A DNA stretch of 64,000 bases from Phytophthora hibernalis (taxonomy: Eukaryota > Oomycota > Peronosporomycetes > Peronosporales > Peronosporaceae): NCBI GenBank assembly GCA_012656075.1, contig JAAKBF010000047.1, positions 186,001 to 250,000 on the forward strand, written 5' to 3'. The position numbers and the translations under genes were made by a program. The stretch's first letter is position 1, and every line of letters begins with the position of its first letter. This document shows, piece after piece, positions 1 through 9,354 of the stretch. Below the pieces are notes generated by a model, which was not told the DNA's origin, ran no database searches, and worked only from the letters and a program-made list of their open reading frames with translations.

Positions 1-1
1 G

Positions 2-784
2 TTGGCGGACATGGGTCTCGCGAAGCGGTTGGAGTCGCGAACTGCGCGCACGAAGACAATGTGCGGCACCGACACGTACCTGCCGCCGGAGATGGTGGGC
101 CGCTATCCTGGCGGCCACGGTCTACCTGTCGACTTGTGGCAGTTTGGTTGCATTCTTTTCGAGTTGCGTGCCGGGTACCCACCATTCTACCTTCCCCAGT
201 CCAGCCAGAAGAGCACGCACCAGCGAATCTTGTACCAGCCTGTGCGTTATCCGAATAACATGTCGCCCGAACTCAAGAGCTTGCTGGTGGCGCTGCTTGA
301 AAAGCGTCAGGAAGACCGACTCGGCTATCGTGGAGGAATCGCAGAATTGAAGGCACACGAGTTTTTCGCCGGCGTCAATTGGGACCAGGTCCTAAAGCGT
401 CAGCTAGAGCCGCCTATCGTGCCGGGCCCTCCTGGTGATAACCTTGTCGCCAACTTTGATCCGCATTTCACGGAGCAGCCTCATACAATCTACGCACCGG
501 AGGAGCTCGCAAGCTGCTTTGAGCGCGATTTTGCTGGCTTTGACTACGTGCGTCCGCTGAATCCAGGAGCAAGCAGAGTTCGTGCATCGATGATGTCTTC
601 TAAGGTGTCCTCAGCGTCAACCACGTCTAGTCGTTCGAGTATCAAGGATAGCGAAGACCTCGAGTCGCCTGCCAACCAAACAAACGGAAACGAGCAATCG
701 AACACATACGAAGACGAGAAGCCGGAGATGGAGGTGGAGCTGGACGTCGAACTAGAGGCAGAATCGGTTCAAATCAAGATCTGA
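2..784 (+). CDS. AGC-type protein kinase, C-terminal part
   Basis: The frame is open from the window edge, so the N-lobe and the catalytic HRD loop lie outside. The visible part starts at the metal-binding motif, which reads ADMGLAK: the usual DFG is DMG. It continues through an activation segment (TMCGTDTYLPPEM), the helix-F motif DLWQFGCILFEL and the C-lobe. After the kinase core comes an AGC C-tail with NFDPHF and then FAGFDY, which fits an FxxF[D/S]Y hydrophobic motif carrying Asp where most AGC kinases have a phosphorylated Ser/Thr. The last 70 residues are Ser-rich and then acidic (EMEVELDVELEAE), probably disordered. It likely phosphorylates Ser/Thr in a cytoplasmic signalling pathway; the substrate is unknown. 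The AGC assignment rests on the C-tail. No introns are seen. Confidence 0.85.
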   Translation: MADMGLAKRLESRTARTKTMCGTDTYLPPEMVGRYPGGHGLPVDLWQFGCILFELRAGYPPFYLPQSSQKSTHQRILYQPVRYPNNMSPELKSLLVALLEKRQEDRLGYRGGIAELKAHEFFAGVNWDQVLKRQLEPPIVPGPPGDNLVANFDPHFTEQPHTIYAPEELASCFERDFAGFDYVRPLNPGASRVRASMMSSKVSSASTTSSRSSIKDSEDLESPANQTNGNEQSNTYEDEKPEMEVELDVELEAESVQIKI

Positions 785-918
785 TCGCCCTAGTGTACGA
801 TGATAAGGAATAGCTATTTATCTATAATTCTTGAACGGTATGTTGTACTACAGTACTAGTTTGCTGAGATGGTTGGTATGGATAATGCCTTGAACGGCCC
901 AGGATCGAAATCAGGTGC

Positions 919-2942
919 TCACGAAATAGTGCAATCACCGCCTTCCGACGTCCTCCGTCGTTGTCCACTGCGGTTTTGTTGCTGCTGCTGCGATTGCTGG
1001 TGACGAAGTCGCTCTTGCTCCATTTGGTACTGCTGAGTCTGCGCGTCAACTTGTCGCTTTTGCTCCTGGTAGTAGCGCTCAGCCTGTCGTTGGGCCTCCA
1101 GTTCTTCCTCTGAGACCACCATTTGTCCATCGGCAGTTACGGAAAGAAATCGTTCTCGCTTGTGTCGCGCGCACGATCATCGTCCTGGCCGCTACTTTCA
1201 TTTCGCATCTTTTCGCCATCTTCCTCCACATCTTGATCGTAGCCGTCTCCGCCAGCTTCTTTATTGCTGACATCACGATCAGATCCGATAGTCTGTAGGT
1301 GGCGAGGAGAACTACGAGGCGACACACGCTTATTACCACGCACTCGCTCTTCCTCTTCCCGTTGAATCTTCAGCGCCAACAGATAGTCCGGGTCAATATT
1401 TTCCTGGCCTTCTTCGGTTGATTCTCCAAACAGTCCACTGCTTGGCATTGTGAGCTCGGCGTCCCGAGTGTCACCGCTGTTTGTCATGTACTGACCAGTT
1501 GCGTTGGGGAAGCACGCCCAGTGAGGCTCAGCGCTCTTGCTTTCTGCAGCTCTTTCTCCTCTTCTTGGTCTTGCCCTTGCTGTTGATGTTGCTGCGTCAG
1601 GATACTCTCCTGTTGTTCAGATGAAGTCACGGGCCGAAACTGTGCGTCCAGATATTCCGTGTCGCCATCGATCTCGTTCAGTAGCTCCCACACGACGCTG
1701 GGCTCGTCGAGGTACCCTGCGTCGGTGACCAGCAGATACAACGCGCCTTCAAACTAAAGTGCAGATACAGGAGCACAACATTAGAAATGAATTAACCAAG
1801 TAGGCGACCTCGATCCGTACCTTAAGGAGCGTGGAGAAGTGATTGTTGCGGAAGAAAACACAGAGTTGACGCTCACGGACACCTTCATGTAGCTTCACGA
1901 GTCCGTAGTAGGTGAGCTGGTTAGCCGTCGAGTTGAAAAATTCCTCAAGCACCGGCCCCTCCTCCAACAGTGTGGTGGCTGTGTCAAGTGCGTCGGCATC
2001 GCTGATCTGACGCTCTTTCACCATGGTCCGCACTGTTTGTTGCGACGGACTCTTCTTCGGAGACATCATGGACGGTGACCCCTTCCCTTCTACGGAAGAC
2101 GCAAGTGCGCTGTCGATATCGATCGACAGGTTTTGGAAGCCAGTCGTCTGGGTCACAAGAGGTGTCGGAAGAGCAACCTTCACCTCCTCTTCTCCCCGAT
2201 CTGCTGCAGCTTCCGACAGAGACTCCACGTCTGTATGCGTCTCTGCGTTGACTTCTTCCGTCATGAGCACACCTCGGTAATCCACCAGGCGCTCGATCAG
2301 TTCGTTGTACGACTTGTTCCCGATGACTTTCATCTACAGTACAACACGTCAGAATCAAGTAGAACCCCCACGCTCTTCATCTGCAGCTCACCGTCGCGTC
2401 GTCTTGATCATCCAACAGCCAGCCGTGCACCAGCACAATGTCCAGCATGTCGAAGGCTGCACACGCCACCGTATACTCAAAGTCTGTGATGCTGTAAACA
2501 GCCCAACACCCTGTCAGCACCTCTCCTCCCTCCTCTCCATAGTAAAAACTCACTTGTGGAAGCGCACGTTCACGTCCAGCCCCACCAAGAGACTGGGCAG
2601 CAGCTGCGCCACGTCCGTCAGCGTCTTCTCCTGCGTCAAACGCTGCAATTCGCTGCCATTGCTCAGCTACAAAAAGCGTCAATCTCCGTCTCTTTCAGCC
2701 AATCAGATGGCATCTCTCACCGGCGGATTTGTGTCCTGCAGTCGCTTGTGGACGAGACGCATGAGGCTCTGGGCGCTCACGAAGCCCGGAGCCTCCACGA
2801 GCCCCTCGAGCGTCAACTGGCCCCGTAGTAGCAACACATTGGCGATGGCCAGCAGCGGACACGGCCCGTTGGCGTTCTGACACACGTAGCGCAGGGGCTT
2901 CCCCAGGAACTGCGTCTGCTTGACGGCGTACGCTTCGTCCAT
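919..2942 (-). CDS. MINDY-1/2-type deubiquitinase
   Basis: Five exons are proposed on the minus strand: 2942-2721, 2666-2554, 2491-2392, 2333-1821 and 1753 to the end, all with GT-AG introns. Exon 1 carries NANGPCPLLAIANVLLLRG, the family block with the catalytic Cys in GPCPLLAI. Later exons carry ITDFEYT, VHGWLLDD, FFNSTANQLTYYGL and the His region FRNNHFSTLLK. MINDY enzymes are cysteine proteases that trim K48-linked ubiquitin chains in the cytosol. The C-terminal third is low complexity: YLLALKIQREEEE resembles the ubiquitin-binding tail of animal MINDY-1, followed by a Gln-rich stretch (CAG/CTG-type repeats near 970-1005). Two frame breaks, near 1508 (run of four G) and 1144 (run of three A), sit at homopolymers. 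The start ATG at 2942 directly precedes the conserved block. Head-to-head with the next gene. Confidence 0.85.
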
Positions 2943-3096
2943 GAGCTTCGATTCAATAGTGAAACGGCCCCACGTTCTGATTATTGTTCTAGGACTGGAT
3001 TTTCAGCTCAAGCTTGAAGTTTAGATTGGGGCTAGATATGTAATTTATCAAGAGTTATTTACAAACGTAGCCATATTTAGGACGGGTTTTCCACCA
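2943..3096. promoter_or_regulatory. short divergent promoter region
   Basis: These 154 bases separate the start codons of the deubiquitinase (minus) and the complex I-like gene (plus), so both promoters must lie here or overlap the genes. The stretch is A/T-rich compared with its flanks. I see no clear oomycete initiator consensus and no TATA box that I would defend. Confidence 0.4.
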
Positions 3097-3528
3097 ATGA
3101 GTGCACTCGACATTATTATGGACGGCAAGGAGGTGACGCGCGAGCGGAAGGAGCTGCACGACCCGCATGTTCCGCGCTTCCCCGTGGTCTACCGAGAGCC
3201 TACTTTCCAGCAGGTGCGAGACAATGTGAATCAGGCGGACCTGGTGCAGAGCGCAGCTGTGGGCGTCGCGTCCTTCCCGCTCGGATACGTCGTCGGTGCG
3301 TGCAGCAATCGGAATGAAGACGAGGCGTCCGAGGCGCTTACTTGTTGCTGTTTTCTGGCTGCAGCTCGTCAATTGGACCGAAGCTTGGCACGACCGGGAA
3401 TGTGGTTCACGGGTATCATCGGCTCGCTGGGCGGCGTCATGCTGGCCTATCAGAACTCGTCACTGCGACTGCAGGGATTCGGACGCAACGATGAGGAGGT
3501 GACGCGTTATCTGCAGAAGAAGGAGTGA
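3097..3528 (+). CDS. NADH:ubiquinone oxidoreductase 21 kDa-like subunit
   Basis: A protein of about 120 residues. The N-terminal half has FPVVYREPTFQQV followed by a hydrophobic glycine-rich segment (SVGVASFPLGYVVG-like), and the second half has RPGMWFTGIIGSLGGVMLAYQNSS, then LQGFGRNDEEV. This pattern of a conserved tyrosine/proline start, two short membrane segments and an N-S/G-rich end resembles the fungal and protist 21 kDa accessory subunit of respiratory complex I, in the mitochondrial inner membrane. An in-frame 69-bp GT-AG intron is likely at 3296-3364. Removing it joins the two membrane segments cleanly; unspliced, it would add a Cys-rich insert out of keeping with the family. No targeting peptide is obvious, as is common for this subunit. 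Family assignment is from remembered pattern, so moderately sure. Confidence 0.6.
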   Translation: MSALDIIMDGKEVTRERKELHDPHVPRFPVVYREPTFQQVRDNVNQADLVQSAAVGVASFPLGYVVGACSNRNEDEASEALTCCCFLAAARQLDRSLARPGMWFTGIIGSLGGVMLAYQNSSLRLQGFGRNDEEVTRYLQKKE

Positions 3529-3870
3529 ATGCAGCAGAGCAGTGTAATGGCCGACTGATCGTGAGGAGGTGTGTCCTGTTCGTCATAGCAGCCAAGAACG
3601 CGCGATCTCTGATAAGTGCGGTGGAAAACTGACTGGTTGTCTATACGATTCGATGATGCTGTATCCTCCGTGCTTCCTCAATAAAAACCAACTTCAATAT
3701 GGAAGCCTTCCGGCATTCGTCCTTCCGTCTGCAGGGAGAAGCAGCAGTACACCACCAGCAAGGAGGAGTATTGAGAAAGTTGGGATTGATGCCAGCTACA
3801 CGGATTTGAGGTGGATACGAGGCAAAAGCCGAAACGAGCCAAAGCGACACGTGACAAGTACTACGTAGTA
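3529..3870. other. intergenic, nothing recognised
   Basis: About 340 bases follow the complex I-like stop codon. Short ORFs exist on both strands but none resembles a known protein or has a plausible gene structure. Confidence 0.4.
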
Positions 3871-4560
3871 TGCGGATCGCTTCGAGAGCATGCTGATGAC
3901 CAGCGCGCAGTCGCAGCGCGGCATCGAGCCGCTACAGGACATGGTCTTCTAGGTGATCGACAGCTTCACCTGAAGCTACAGGGGCCGAGAAGTGCAGGAA
4001 GCAGGAGGCGACAAGAAGCAGAAGCAGGAGGACAAGAACCCACCGCGCTTCGAGGAGATCACGAAGGAGGACGAGACCAAAGAGGCCTCGCCTCAGAAGA
4101 CAGACACGGCGGCGAATGAGAACGAAGCGAAGGACAAAGGCAACGGATAACGTACGCCAATTGATGTGGATTGGAGAAGGCTACTACTGGGCAGATGAGC
4201 TGACGGTGTGGTGCTCTTGGTGACTGCAGCACAGGTTGACAATGGAGGCCAGACGGACAAGTACGTATGGACCCATACACAGCAGGTCAGGTTAACTTTG
4301 CTGTAGCAACTCCTGATAGCCTGACGTGGACATTCGGGCTGGAATCAGGACCTAGGCCAAGACGACTGACTACGAAGGTCAAGCCCAAGGCGTCCAACGG
4401 CGTCTTGACCGAGGGCGACATGGCCAGCAACAAGGCTATCCTATCCAATCTCTCGGATTCTTTCACACACGAGAGCAGTGGCATCGTGTTCAAGAAGCTT
4501 CAGTTGACGACGCACGGCCTCTGGACTGAACTGCCCAACGTCTCCTCAGAAGCGTAGCAC
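3871..4560 (+). pseudogene. decayed NudC-like gene
   Basis: The reading RFESMLMTSAQSQRGIEPL followed by QDMVF matches the N-terminal helix region of NudC-family proteins (nuclear movement, Hsp90 co-chaperones with a CS domain). It is interrupted by TAG where the conserved GFLRR segment should follow and again by TGA 8 codons on. After an acidic/lysine linker (KKQKQEDKNPPRFEEITKE) and a stop, a further block reads NGGQTDKYVWTHTQQ, close to the NGxxxxYxWTQTL entry of the NudC CS domain, and then decays through frame changes. Two in-frame stops plus scattered frameshifts argue for a true relic and not a single sequencing error. The source gene may lie elsewhere in the genome. Confidence 0.5.
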
Positions 4561-4710
4561 CGCCAAGCACATCTCCTAAGCGTTCACAAGTAATCCATTT
4601 CATAACGCCACTTCAGTCTCGTCTGAAGTAACACACCGCAGCCAATCGCCTCCAGCCCAATAACTTCCTTCCCAGTCGCCAGCCATTTAGCGAATCCCCT
4701 CGACGAGACC

Positions 4711-5701
4711 ATGGAGCACGTTGACCAGGTACCCTCCCAGACGATCAGGACGACGCGTTCAAGTCTCTGAAGCTGCTGAGCGGGTGGTAAGCGGATGGCA
4801 GGAAGGGGAAAAGGGAAGAAACGTTCGACGTCTTTGTGTTCTCGCTGTGGGTCAAGTGGCTGTTGTCTCTTATGGAAAAGGAGGGAATCAAACGCCCTGA
4901 AGGAGCTGGCTAGCTAGTTGGTGGGGTGATGGCCCACCAAGGCTGTAATCCACGCACTCTCACTCTCTTATAGAGGAGTTGGAGTCGAGTCGCTATGAGG
5001 TGGTCGCAGTCTCAAAGTCTCTGGACAATTTGGTGTCTGTGACCACTTTGTGGCGACTGCGAGAACGACCCGAACGAACTGAAATTCAACCGACTCATCA
5101 TCGGCAGAGCCCTTTTGGACCTTTTGGAGCAGCTGTCTGCTTCCTCGAGTGCAGTGGATGGACAAAGCGTCTCCCTGTCTCTCTTTGTGTGACCTTGTGA
5201 CCAGAAAGACTCACTCTATTGCTATTGTCGTGAGTGCAGACTGAGAAGGCCTACCAGAAGCAGCAGGGCGTGTTCCTTGCCAGCAAGAAGTTCGCCGGCA
5301 AGAAGAAGGGCCCCCGCTTCTACAAGGAGGTGGGTCTGGGCTTCAAGACCCCCAAGAGCGCCATCGAGGGCCAGTACGTGGACAAGAAGTGCCCGTTCAC
5401 CGGCAACATCTCGATCCGCGGCCGTATCCTCAAGGGCGTCGTCCTCTCGACCAAGATGAAACGCACGATCATCGTGCGTCGTGACTACCTGCACTTCGTC
5501 AAGAAGTACAAGCGTTTCGAGAAGCGTCACAAGAACGTGGCCGCCCACCTGTCGCCCGCCTTCCGCGTCAAGGAGGGAGACGTCGTTACCATTGGCCAGT
5601 GCCGCCCGCTCGCCAAGACGGTGCGTTTCAACGTGCTTGAGGTCGAGCCCGCTTCGGAGACCAAGCCCATCAACGTGCGCAAGCAGTTCCGCCAGTTCTA
5701 A
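4711..5701 (+). CDS. RPS11: 40S ribosomal protein S11 (uS17)
   Basis: The main exon (5240-5701) encodes a full eukaryotic uS17: TEKAYQKQQGVF at the start, GLGFKTPKSAIEG, YVDKKCPFTGNISIRGRIL, TIIVRRDYLHFVKKY, FEKRHKNVAAHLSPAF and a C-terminus near SKTVRFNVLEVE-like sequence. The protein binds 18S rRNA in the small subunit body. There is no ATG at the right place in the main exon. I infer an 18-nt first exon at 4711-4728 (MEHVDQ) spliced through a 511-bp intron (4729-5239, GTACCC to TGCAG) in phase 0, which restores the expected N-terminal length. The intron contains a short reading, DDQDDAFKSLKLLSGW, and further fragments of unknown origin. GC-rich, strongly biased codons fit a highly expressed gene. 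Confidence 0.93.
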
Positions 5702-5856
5702 GTGCCTGGTACTGGATCCGCTAGCACTAAGCTCATGGATAATGTGCTCAAGCTAATACACATCTGAACGGGAATCCAATTCAATTTGTCGCTTCATTTG
5801 ACGTGGTAAACCGTCGTTCAAAGTCGAGGGTCGTTCAATCTTCAATTGGAAACACA

Positions 5857-6410
5857 ATGGCGACGCGTACAGGACGCCTCGTGGTGGACGCACGCACCGG
5901 GAAAATGGTGGACGAGTACAAGGAAGACCAAATGGCTGTGGCTCTCTTCGACGCAGAGTGCACCAAGCCAGACGACTACAAATTCACCCTCGTTCTGCGA
6001 TCCGACTTCACTGTGTAGGTTATTTGCAATGAATTGCTGTTGTTCCCTGACTGGTGTTCTGTAGACCCAAGATGAACCTGCTCTTCGACTGCAATGCCGC
6101 ACTGCTCAAGGACCCGTTTGGAAGTACGTGTTTGCAACTATTGTGACGATGCTTGTCAACCTAAGCATTTGGGTGCTTTGCTGTCTTGCAATCAGACGTG
6201 TTGTGGCCGAAGGACTGGATGACACGGGTACTTCCGCCCTCGGGTGCGGACCGATGGTACTACATCATGACTATTACCGGTATAGACGTTCGTATTCGTA
6301 ATTCCAAACAAATTTGTATTTGTTGTGGTTATGGCGGCTGCGCACTGAGGCGGCGCTCTTTTTTGACAGCATTGCGAACGCAATATCGCGAACGGCCAGT
6401 TTTGCGCTAG
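5857..6410 (+). CDS. small conserved-looking protein, function unknown
   Basis: I do not recognise the family. Four exons give about 130 residues. Exon 1 (5857 to about 6014) starts MATRTGRLVVDARTGKMVDE. The next exon, reached through AG at about 6063, encodes PKMNLLFDCNAALLKDPFG. The third, reached through AG at about 6195, encodes NVLWPKDWMTRVLPPSGAD and RWYYIMTIT. A final short exon after TTTTTTGACAG at about 6370 ends at the TAG at 6408-6410. All introns are GT-AG and splicing keeps a single open frame, which supports a real gene. No signal peptide or membrane segment is seen. It converges on the RxLR gene, with only 12 bases between the stop codons. Confidence 0.55.
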
Positions 6411-6422
6411 TGAAATCCAGTG

Positions 6423-6926
6423 CTACGCAGCAATCTTGTGCTTGTTGTTGTAGATCTTCTCATACCCAAGCCATTTCTGATAGTTCGGGTGAGTCGTTAT
6501 GTCAGATGCGTAGTGGAGTCCCACCAGCTTCTTCACATCCTCCGGTGTTCTGCCCTTCATCAGCCAATACTTGTATTGTATCTTCAGCGAAAGCTTGTCG
6601 AGCATCTTCAAGATTGAGGAGTCTCGCATCGTCTGCCTGACCATACCATCAACATGCGAAGGCACTTTCATCAAACTCGCAAGTTCACTCTGAACATTAC
6701 CCACCGCCCTCTCTTCGTCGTCCGCATTGTCGCCTTCCTCTCGATCGGTTTTGTCCGTTCGCAGAAATCTTCTCGCAGCGGGGTCTTTCTGGTCGATTGG
6801 CAACGTACGACTCGATGTGGTCGCCGTCGGAAGAAGTTGTTGCTTGGCATGGTCTGCACTTACTGAGTCCGCATCAGCGTTTACGAAAACGGCGAACGCA
6901 GTGAACAAGAGGAGGTAAAAACGCAT
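6423..6926 (-). CDS. RxLR-dEER secreted effector
   Basis: A 167-residue single-exon protein. Residues 1-18 form a classic signal peptide (MRFYLLLFTAFAVFVNADA). The host-targeting motif RFLR is at 53-56 and an acidic block ending DDEER at 69-73, the standard RxLR-dEER spacing of Phytophthora effectors. The C-terminal domain has KIQYKYWLMKGRTPEDV (about 115-131) and NYQKWLGYEKIYNN (148-161), the W/Y-type alpha-helical modules typical of the family, which are expected to act inside host plant cells and are usually under diversifying selection. The start was set at the Met opening the signal peptide; the frame is open 34 codons further upstream but that extension has no signal peptide at its start. 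The frame is intact. The target in the plant is not predictable. Confidence 0.93.
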   Translation of the reverse strand: MRFYLLLFTAFAVFVNADADSVSADHAKQQLLPTATTSSRTLPIDQKDPAARRFLRTDKTDREEGDNADDEERAVGNVQSELASLMKVPSHVDGMVRQTMRDSSILKMLDKLSLKIQYKYWLMKGRTPEDVKKLVGLHYASDITTHPNYQKWLGYEKIYNNKHKIAA

Positions 6927-7301
6927 GGGTAGTTGATGTGAATTGCTCTTTGGGCCTGGATGTTGAGTAGCGAAATGAGAAGGTTTAGAGCTGGGCAGCC
7001 CTGGCTGTGTAGGCAGCCCTGCCAACACAGCCGAAGATCAAGCAAACCATATGTATTTCCCAATTCTTGAGAAGCGGGAGAACGGCGGTGGCACTCCTCT
7101 GAGGAGTCCTCAGAGGAGCATTCCCTGCTGTCAGCAGGCTGCTGATCCCAAGATGCAGTTCAACCTCACGAACACAACATAAACATAACGTTATCGCGTC
7201 CTATGCGTTATTGCTGATAACGGCATGCATGACTTCAGGATGGGAATGACCCACACTTTAATTGTTTGCTCTAGCCGCACCAAGAAGCACCGGAGCTACC
7301 A

Positions 7302-7738
7302 ATGCGTCCATACATTCGGTCGGCATTCGCCACACTTTTCTTGGTCGGTTCTGGCATTGCAGCAGACGATGGGGCGAACCACCGCGCTCACTGGCCGATG
7401 CTCCATCCGTGAAACTCCACGTTACACTAAATAACAAGTCCATACATATTCACGGGCAATCCGAGTTCGACGTGTATGCTAAAGGAGCTAGCGTGCTTTA
7501 TGACGGCTACGCAACATTCGAGAACGTTACGTATTCGTACGTGAATGGAGCTGGTTACCTGTCGACCAATGATGGAGATAAGGCCACGCCTCGAAGTCTC
7601 AGTCGGCGCTTCGCCTTTTCTGTCAAGCCCACATGTCATAGTATTACTCGGTCCATTGAACAGGGGTACGGATTATTTTCAAGCAAACGAAGGTTTATTT
7701 TCAAGCAAGGCCATTTCGTGGTGTCGGTGCGAACTTAG
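7302..7738 (+). CDS. secreted protein of unknown function, frame-broken
   Basis: An ATG at 7302 opens a strong signal peptide (MRPYIRSAFATLFLVGSGIA) followed by a short mature start. That frame stops after about 36 codons. The +2 frame then carries a long coherent segment (KLHVTLNNKSIHIHG, FDVYAKGASVLYDGY, ENVTYSYVNGAGYLS) with the feel of a beta-rich extracellular domain. One missing base in the CC run near 7410 would join them, in line with the assembly-wide homopolymer losses. The 3' end after about 7600 loses coherence and holds three near-copies of ATTTTCAAGCA (7670-7770), so the true C-terminus is unclear. No enzyme family is recognised. It may be an apoplastic protein or effector candidate, or a real pseudogene. 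Confidence 0.45.
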
Positions 7739-8251
7739 TGTAAGGAGGTGGGTTTTCAAGCATATGTGTATGTCAACAGACTTTCGCCTGGGGCGAAGTT
7801 GGGTGTTTGGGTCGGCATTTTGGGAAATGACGTACATCGGGGGCTCGTGAGCTTCTCGTTTGCACCGCTAATTTCGATTCGCTCATGACAGTCAAGGCGT
7901 TGGAACACTGTAAATATATAGCACCCCTTGTTAGGGCAACTACTTCGGATCACGCGCCGACCATGGCAGACCTTCGCTTCGGTGGTAAACGGTCTCTCTG
8001 AGGCCGCATCTGAGCCCAAAACTTCTTAGCTTCCATGATACACTGCATTACTACTTCGAAGTAAATGTTTCTAAATAAATGTACATGTCTTACTCTGATG
8101 TTTGAATAACAGCCTCGATAAGCAGTTAAATTTGCTTGGCTTACTTCATTTGCTTGCAAAACCACCTCAGATGCCATTTGCTTGCGAACCATCCGCCATT
8201 TGCTCGGAAATATTATTTTTCCATCGGACTACTTCCAAGACTTCCGCAGCG
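7739..8251. other. intergenic, AT-rich, repeat-derived
   Basis: About 510 bases with no supportable gene. It contains repeats of the TTTTCAAGCA word shared with the end of the preceding ORF. It is probably old transposon sequence. Confidence 0.35.
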
Positions 8252-8877
8252 ATGAATAATACACCGAATTTGTTACGGATTTGTTGGAGATCTTACCAGA
8301 ACGAGAAATATACCAGCAAAGAGCTGAATGCAGCGTACATTGTAGCCCAGGAAGCTTACGCGGAAATGTAAGTGCTGCGATGTGCAGTGACAACCCGAAT
8401 GACATATTTTCGCTCATGCTTCTCTCTGCAAACTTGTCCACACAAACCACCCGAAAATGATGGCCTTGTGGAGTTCCAGAGCTGTGCGATTGGCTTGGAC
8501 GAGTTCTCAATTCGGCAAAACCTGGATAAATTCGATCGACCAGAGCTCAATCACGCCGATACCGCGTTTTTGACTGGAGACGGCTTGAAAGCCTCGCAAA
8601 AATCCGTGAAGTGGCTCGAAAGTTTGTTGTAGATTGGTGAGGTGATAACGAGAAATGAAGCGAACGGCTTTGGTACCCCAGAACTATTCCGCGAAAGGGT
8701 TAATACCGGTACGAACTTATTGGCAGTTCTGTATAATTACATCCATTCGATGTTGCATGATTCAAATCCACCGGCTATATTTCTGATGTGCGTTCGAGAG
8801 TCGTCACAAAGTCGTCGATTTCATTGTTACAGAAATCCATTGGGCGACGGCAACCGATTTCTGACGTACATGTAGAC
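8252..8877 (+). pseudogene. fragmented ORF cluster, unknown, possibly transposon-derived
   Basis: Three consecutive open segments on the plus strand, MNNTPNLLRICWRSYQNEK (from 8252), then 8372-8632 (with FQSCAIGLDEFSIRQN), then 8642-8875 (with FRERVNTGTNLLAVLYNY), follow one another with stops between them. GTAAGT at 8369 could be a splice donor for the first break but no convincing acceptor follows at the usual distance. I recognise no family. The position directly beside a transposon end suggests a degenerate mobile-element gene. Confidence 0.3.
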
Positions 8878-8929
8878 GCACGATTTGGTTCTCGACACCA
8901 ACCAAATGAAATACACAGAGCCATTTCAG

Positions 8930-9346
8930 CATTTTCGCGTTTGGAGTGTGACAAGCACCAGTCGATGCAGAATAATCTCTTCTTTCGACTGGCTGTGGTG
9001 ATTGGCGGAATGCGCTGCATTTCCACAGTATTTCACCAATCACAACAGTCAGTCATGCAAATCGTTTATCACTCAGTTTTTGTAAGTAAATGATACAATG
9101 TTGCACGAAGGTTGCTCGAAGAGCGAACACCTTGCCGTTTCCTGCTGCGCCTTATTCCTCGCAGTTTTCATTTTGCTTCGTCAAGTGTGGTTGGGAAGAA
9201 AGAAGGAATGATTTCGCATCGAATGGTGGTTGTCTCGCTCCGATCAACCGCATATTGAGGTCACATGGAGTGAAAACATCTTGAAGTTAGTAAACCCCAT
9301 ACAAATTACTGATGTTGGGGTGGATGCTCATTTAATACAGCCGCTG
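8930..9346 (+). mobile_element. truncated copy of the 848-bp inverted-repeat element
   Basis: Bases 8930-9288 match the inner part of the complete element at 16469-17316 in inverse orientation (195 bases near 9090-9284 give the same translation as 16725-16531), and 9289-9346 match its 58-bp terminal repeat. The outer end is ...CAGCCGCTG followed by TA at 9347-9348, the expected TA target duplication. No matching left end is visible, so this copy is truncated. It ends about 9 bases from the stop codon of the following Patched-like gene. Confidence 0.8.
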
Positions 9347-9354
9347 TAGTTCCA

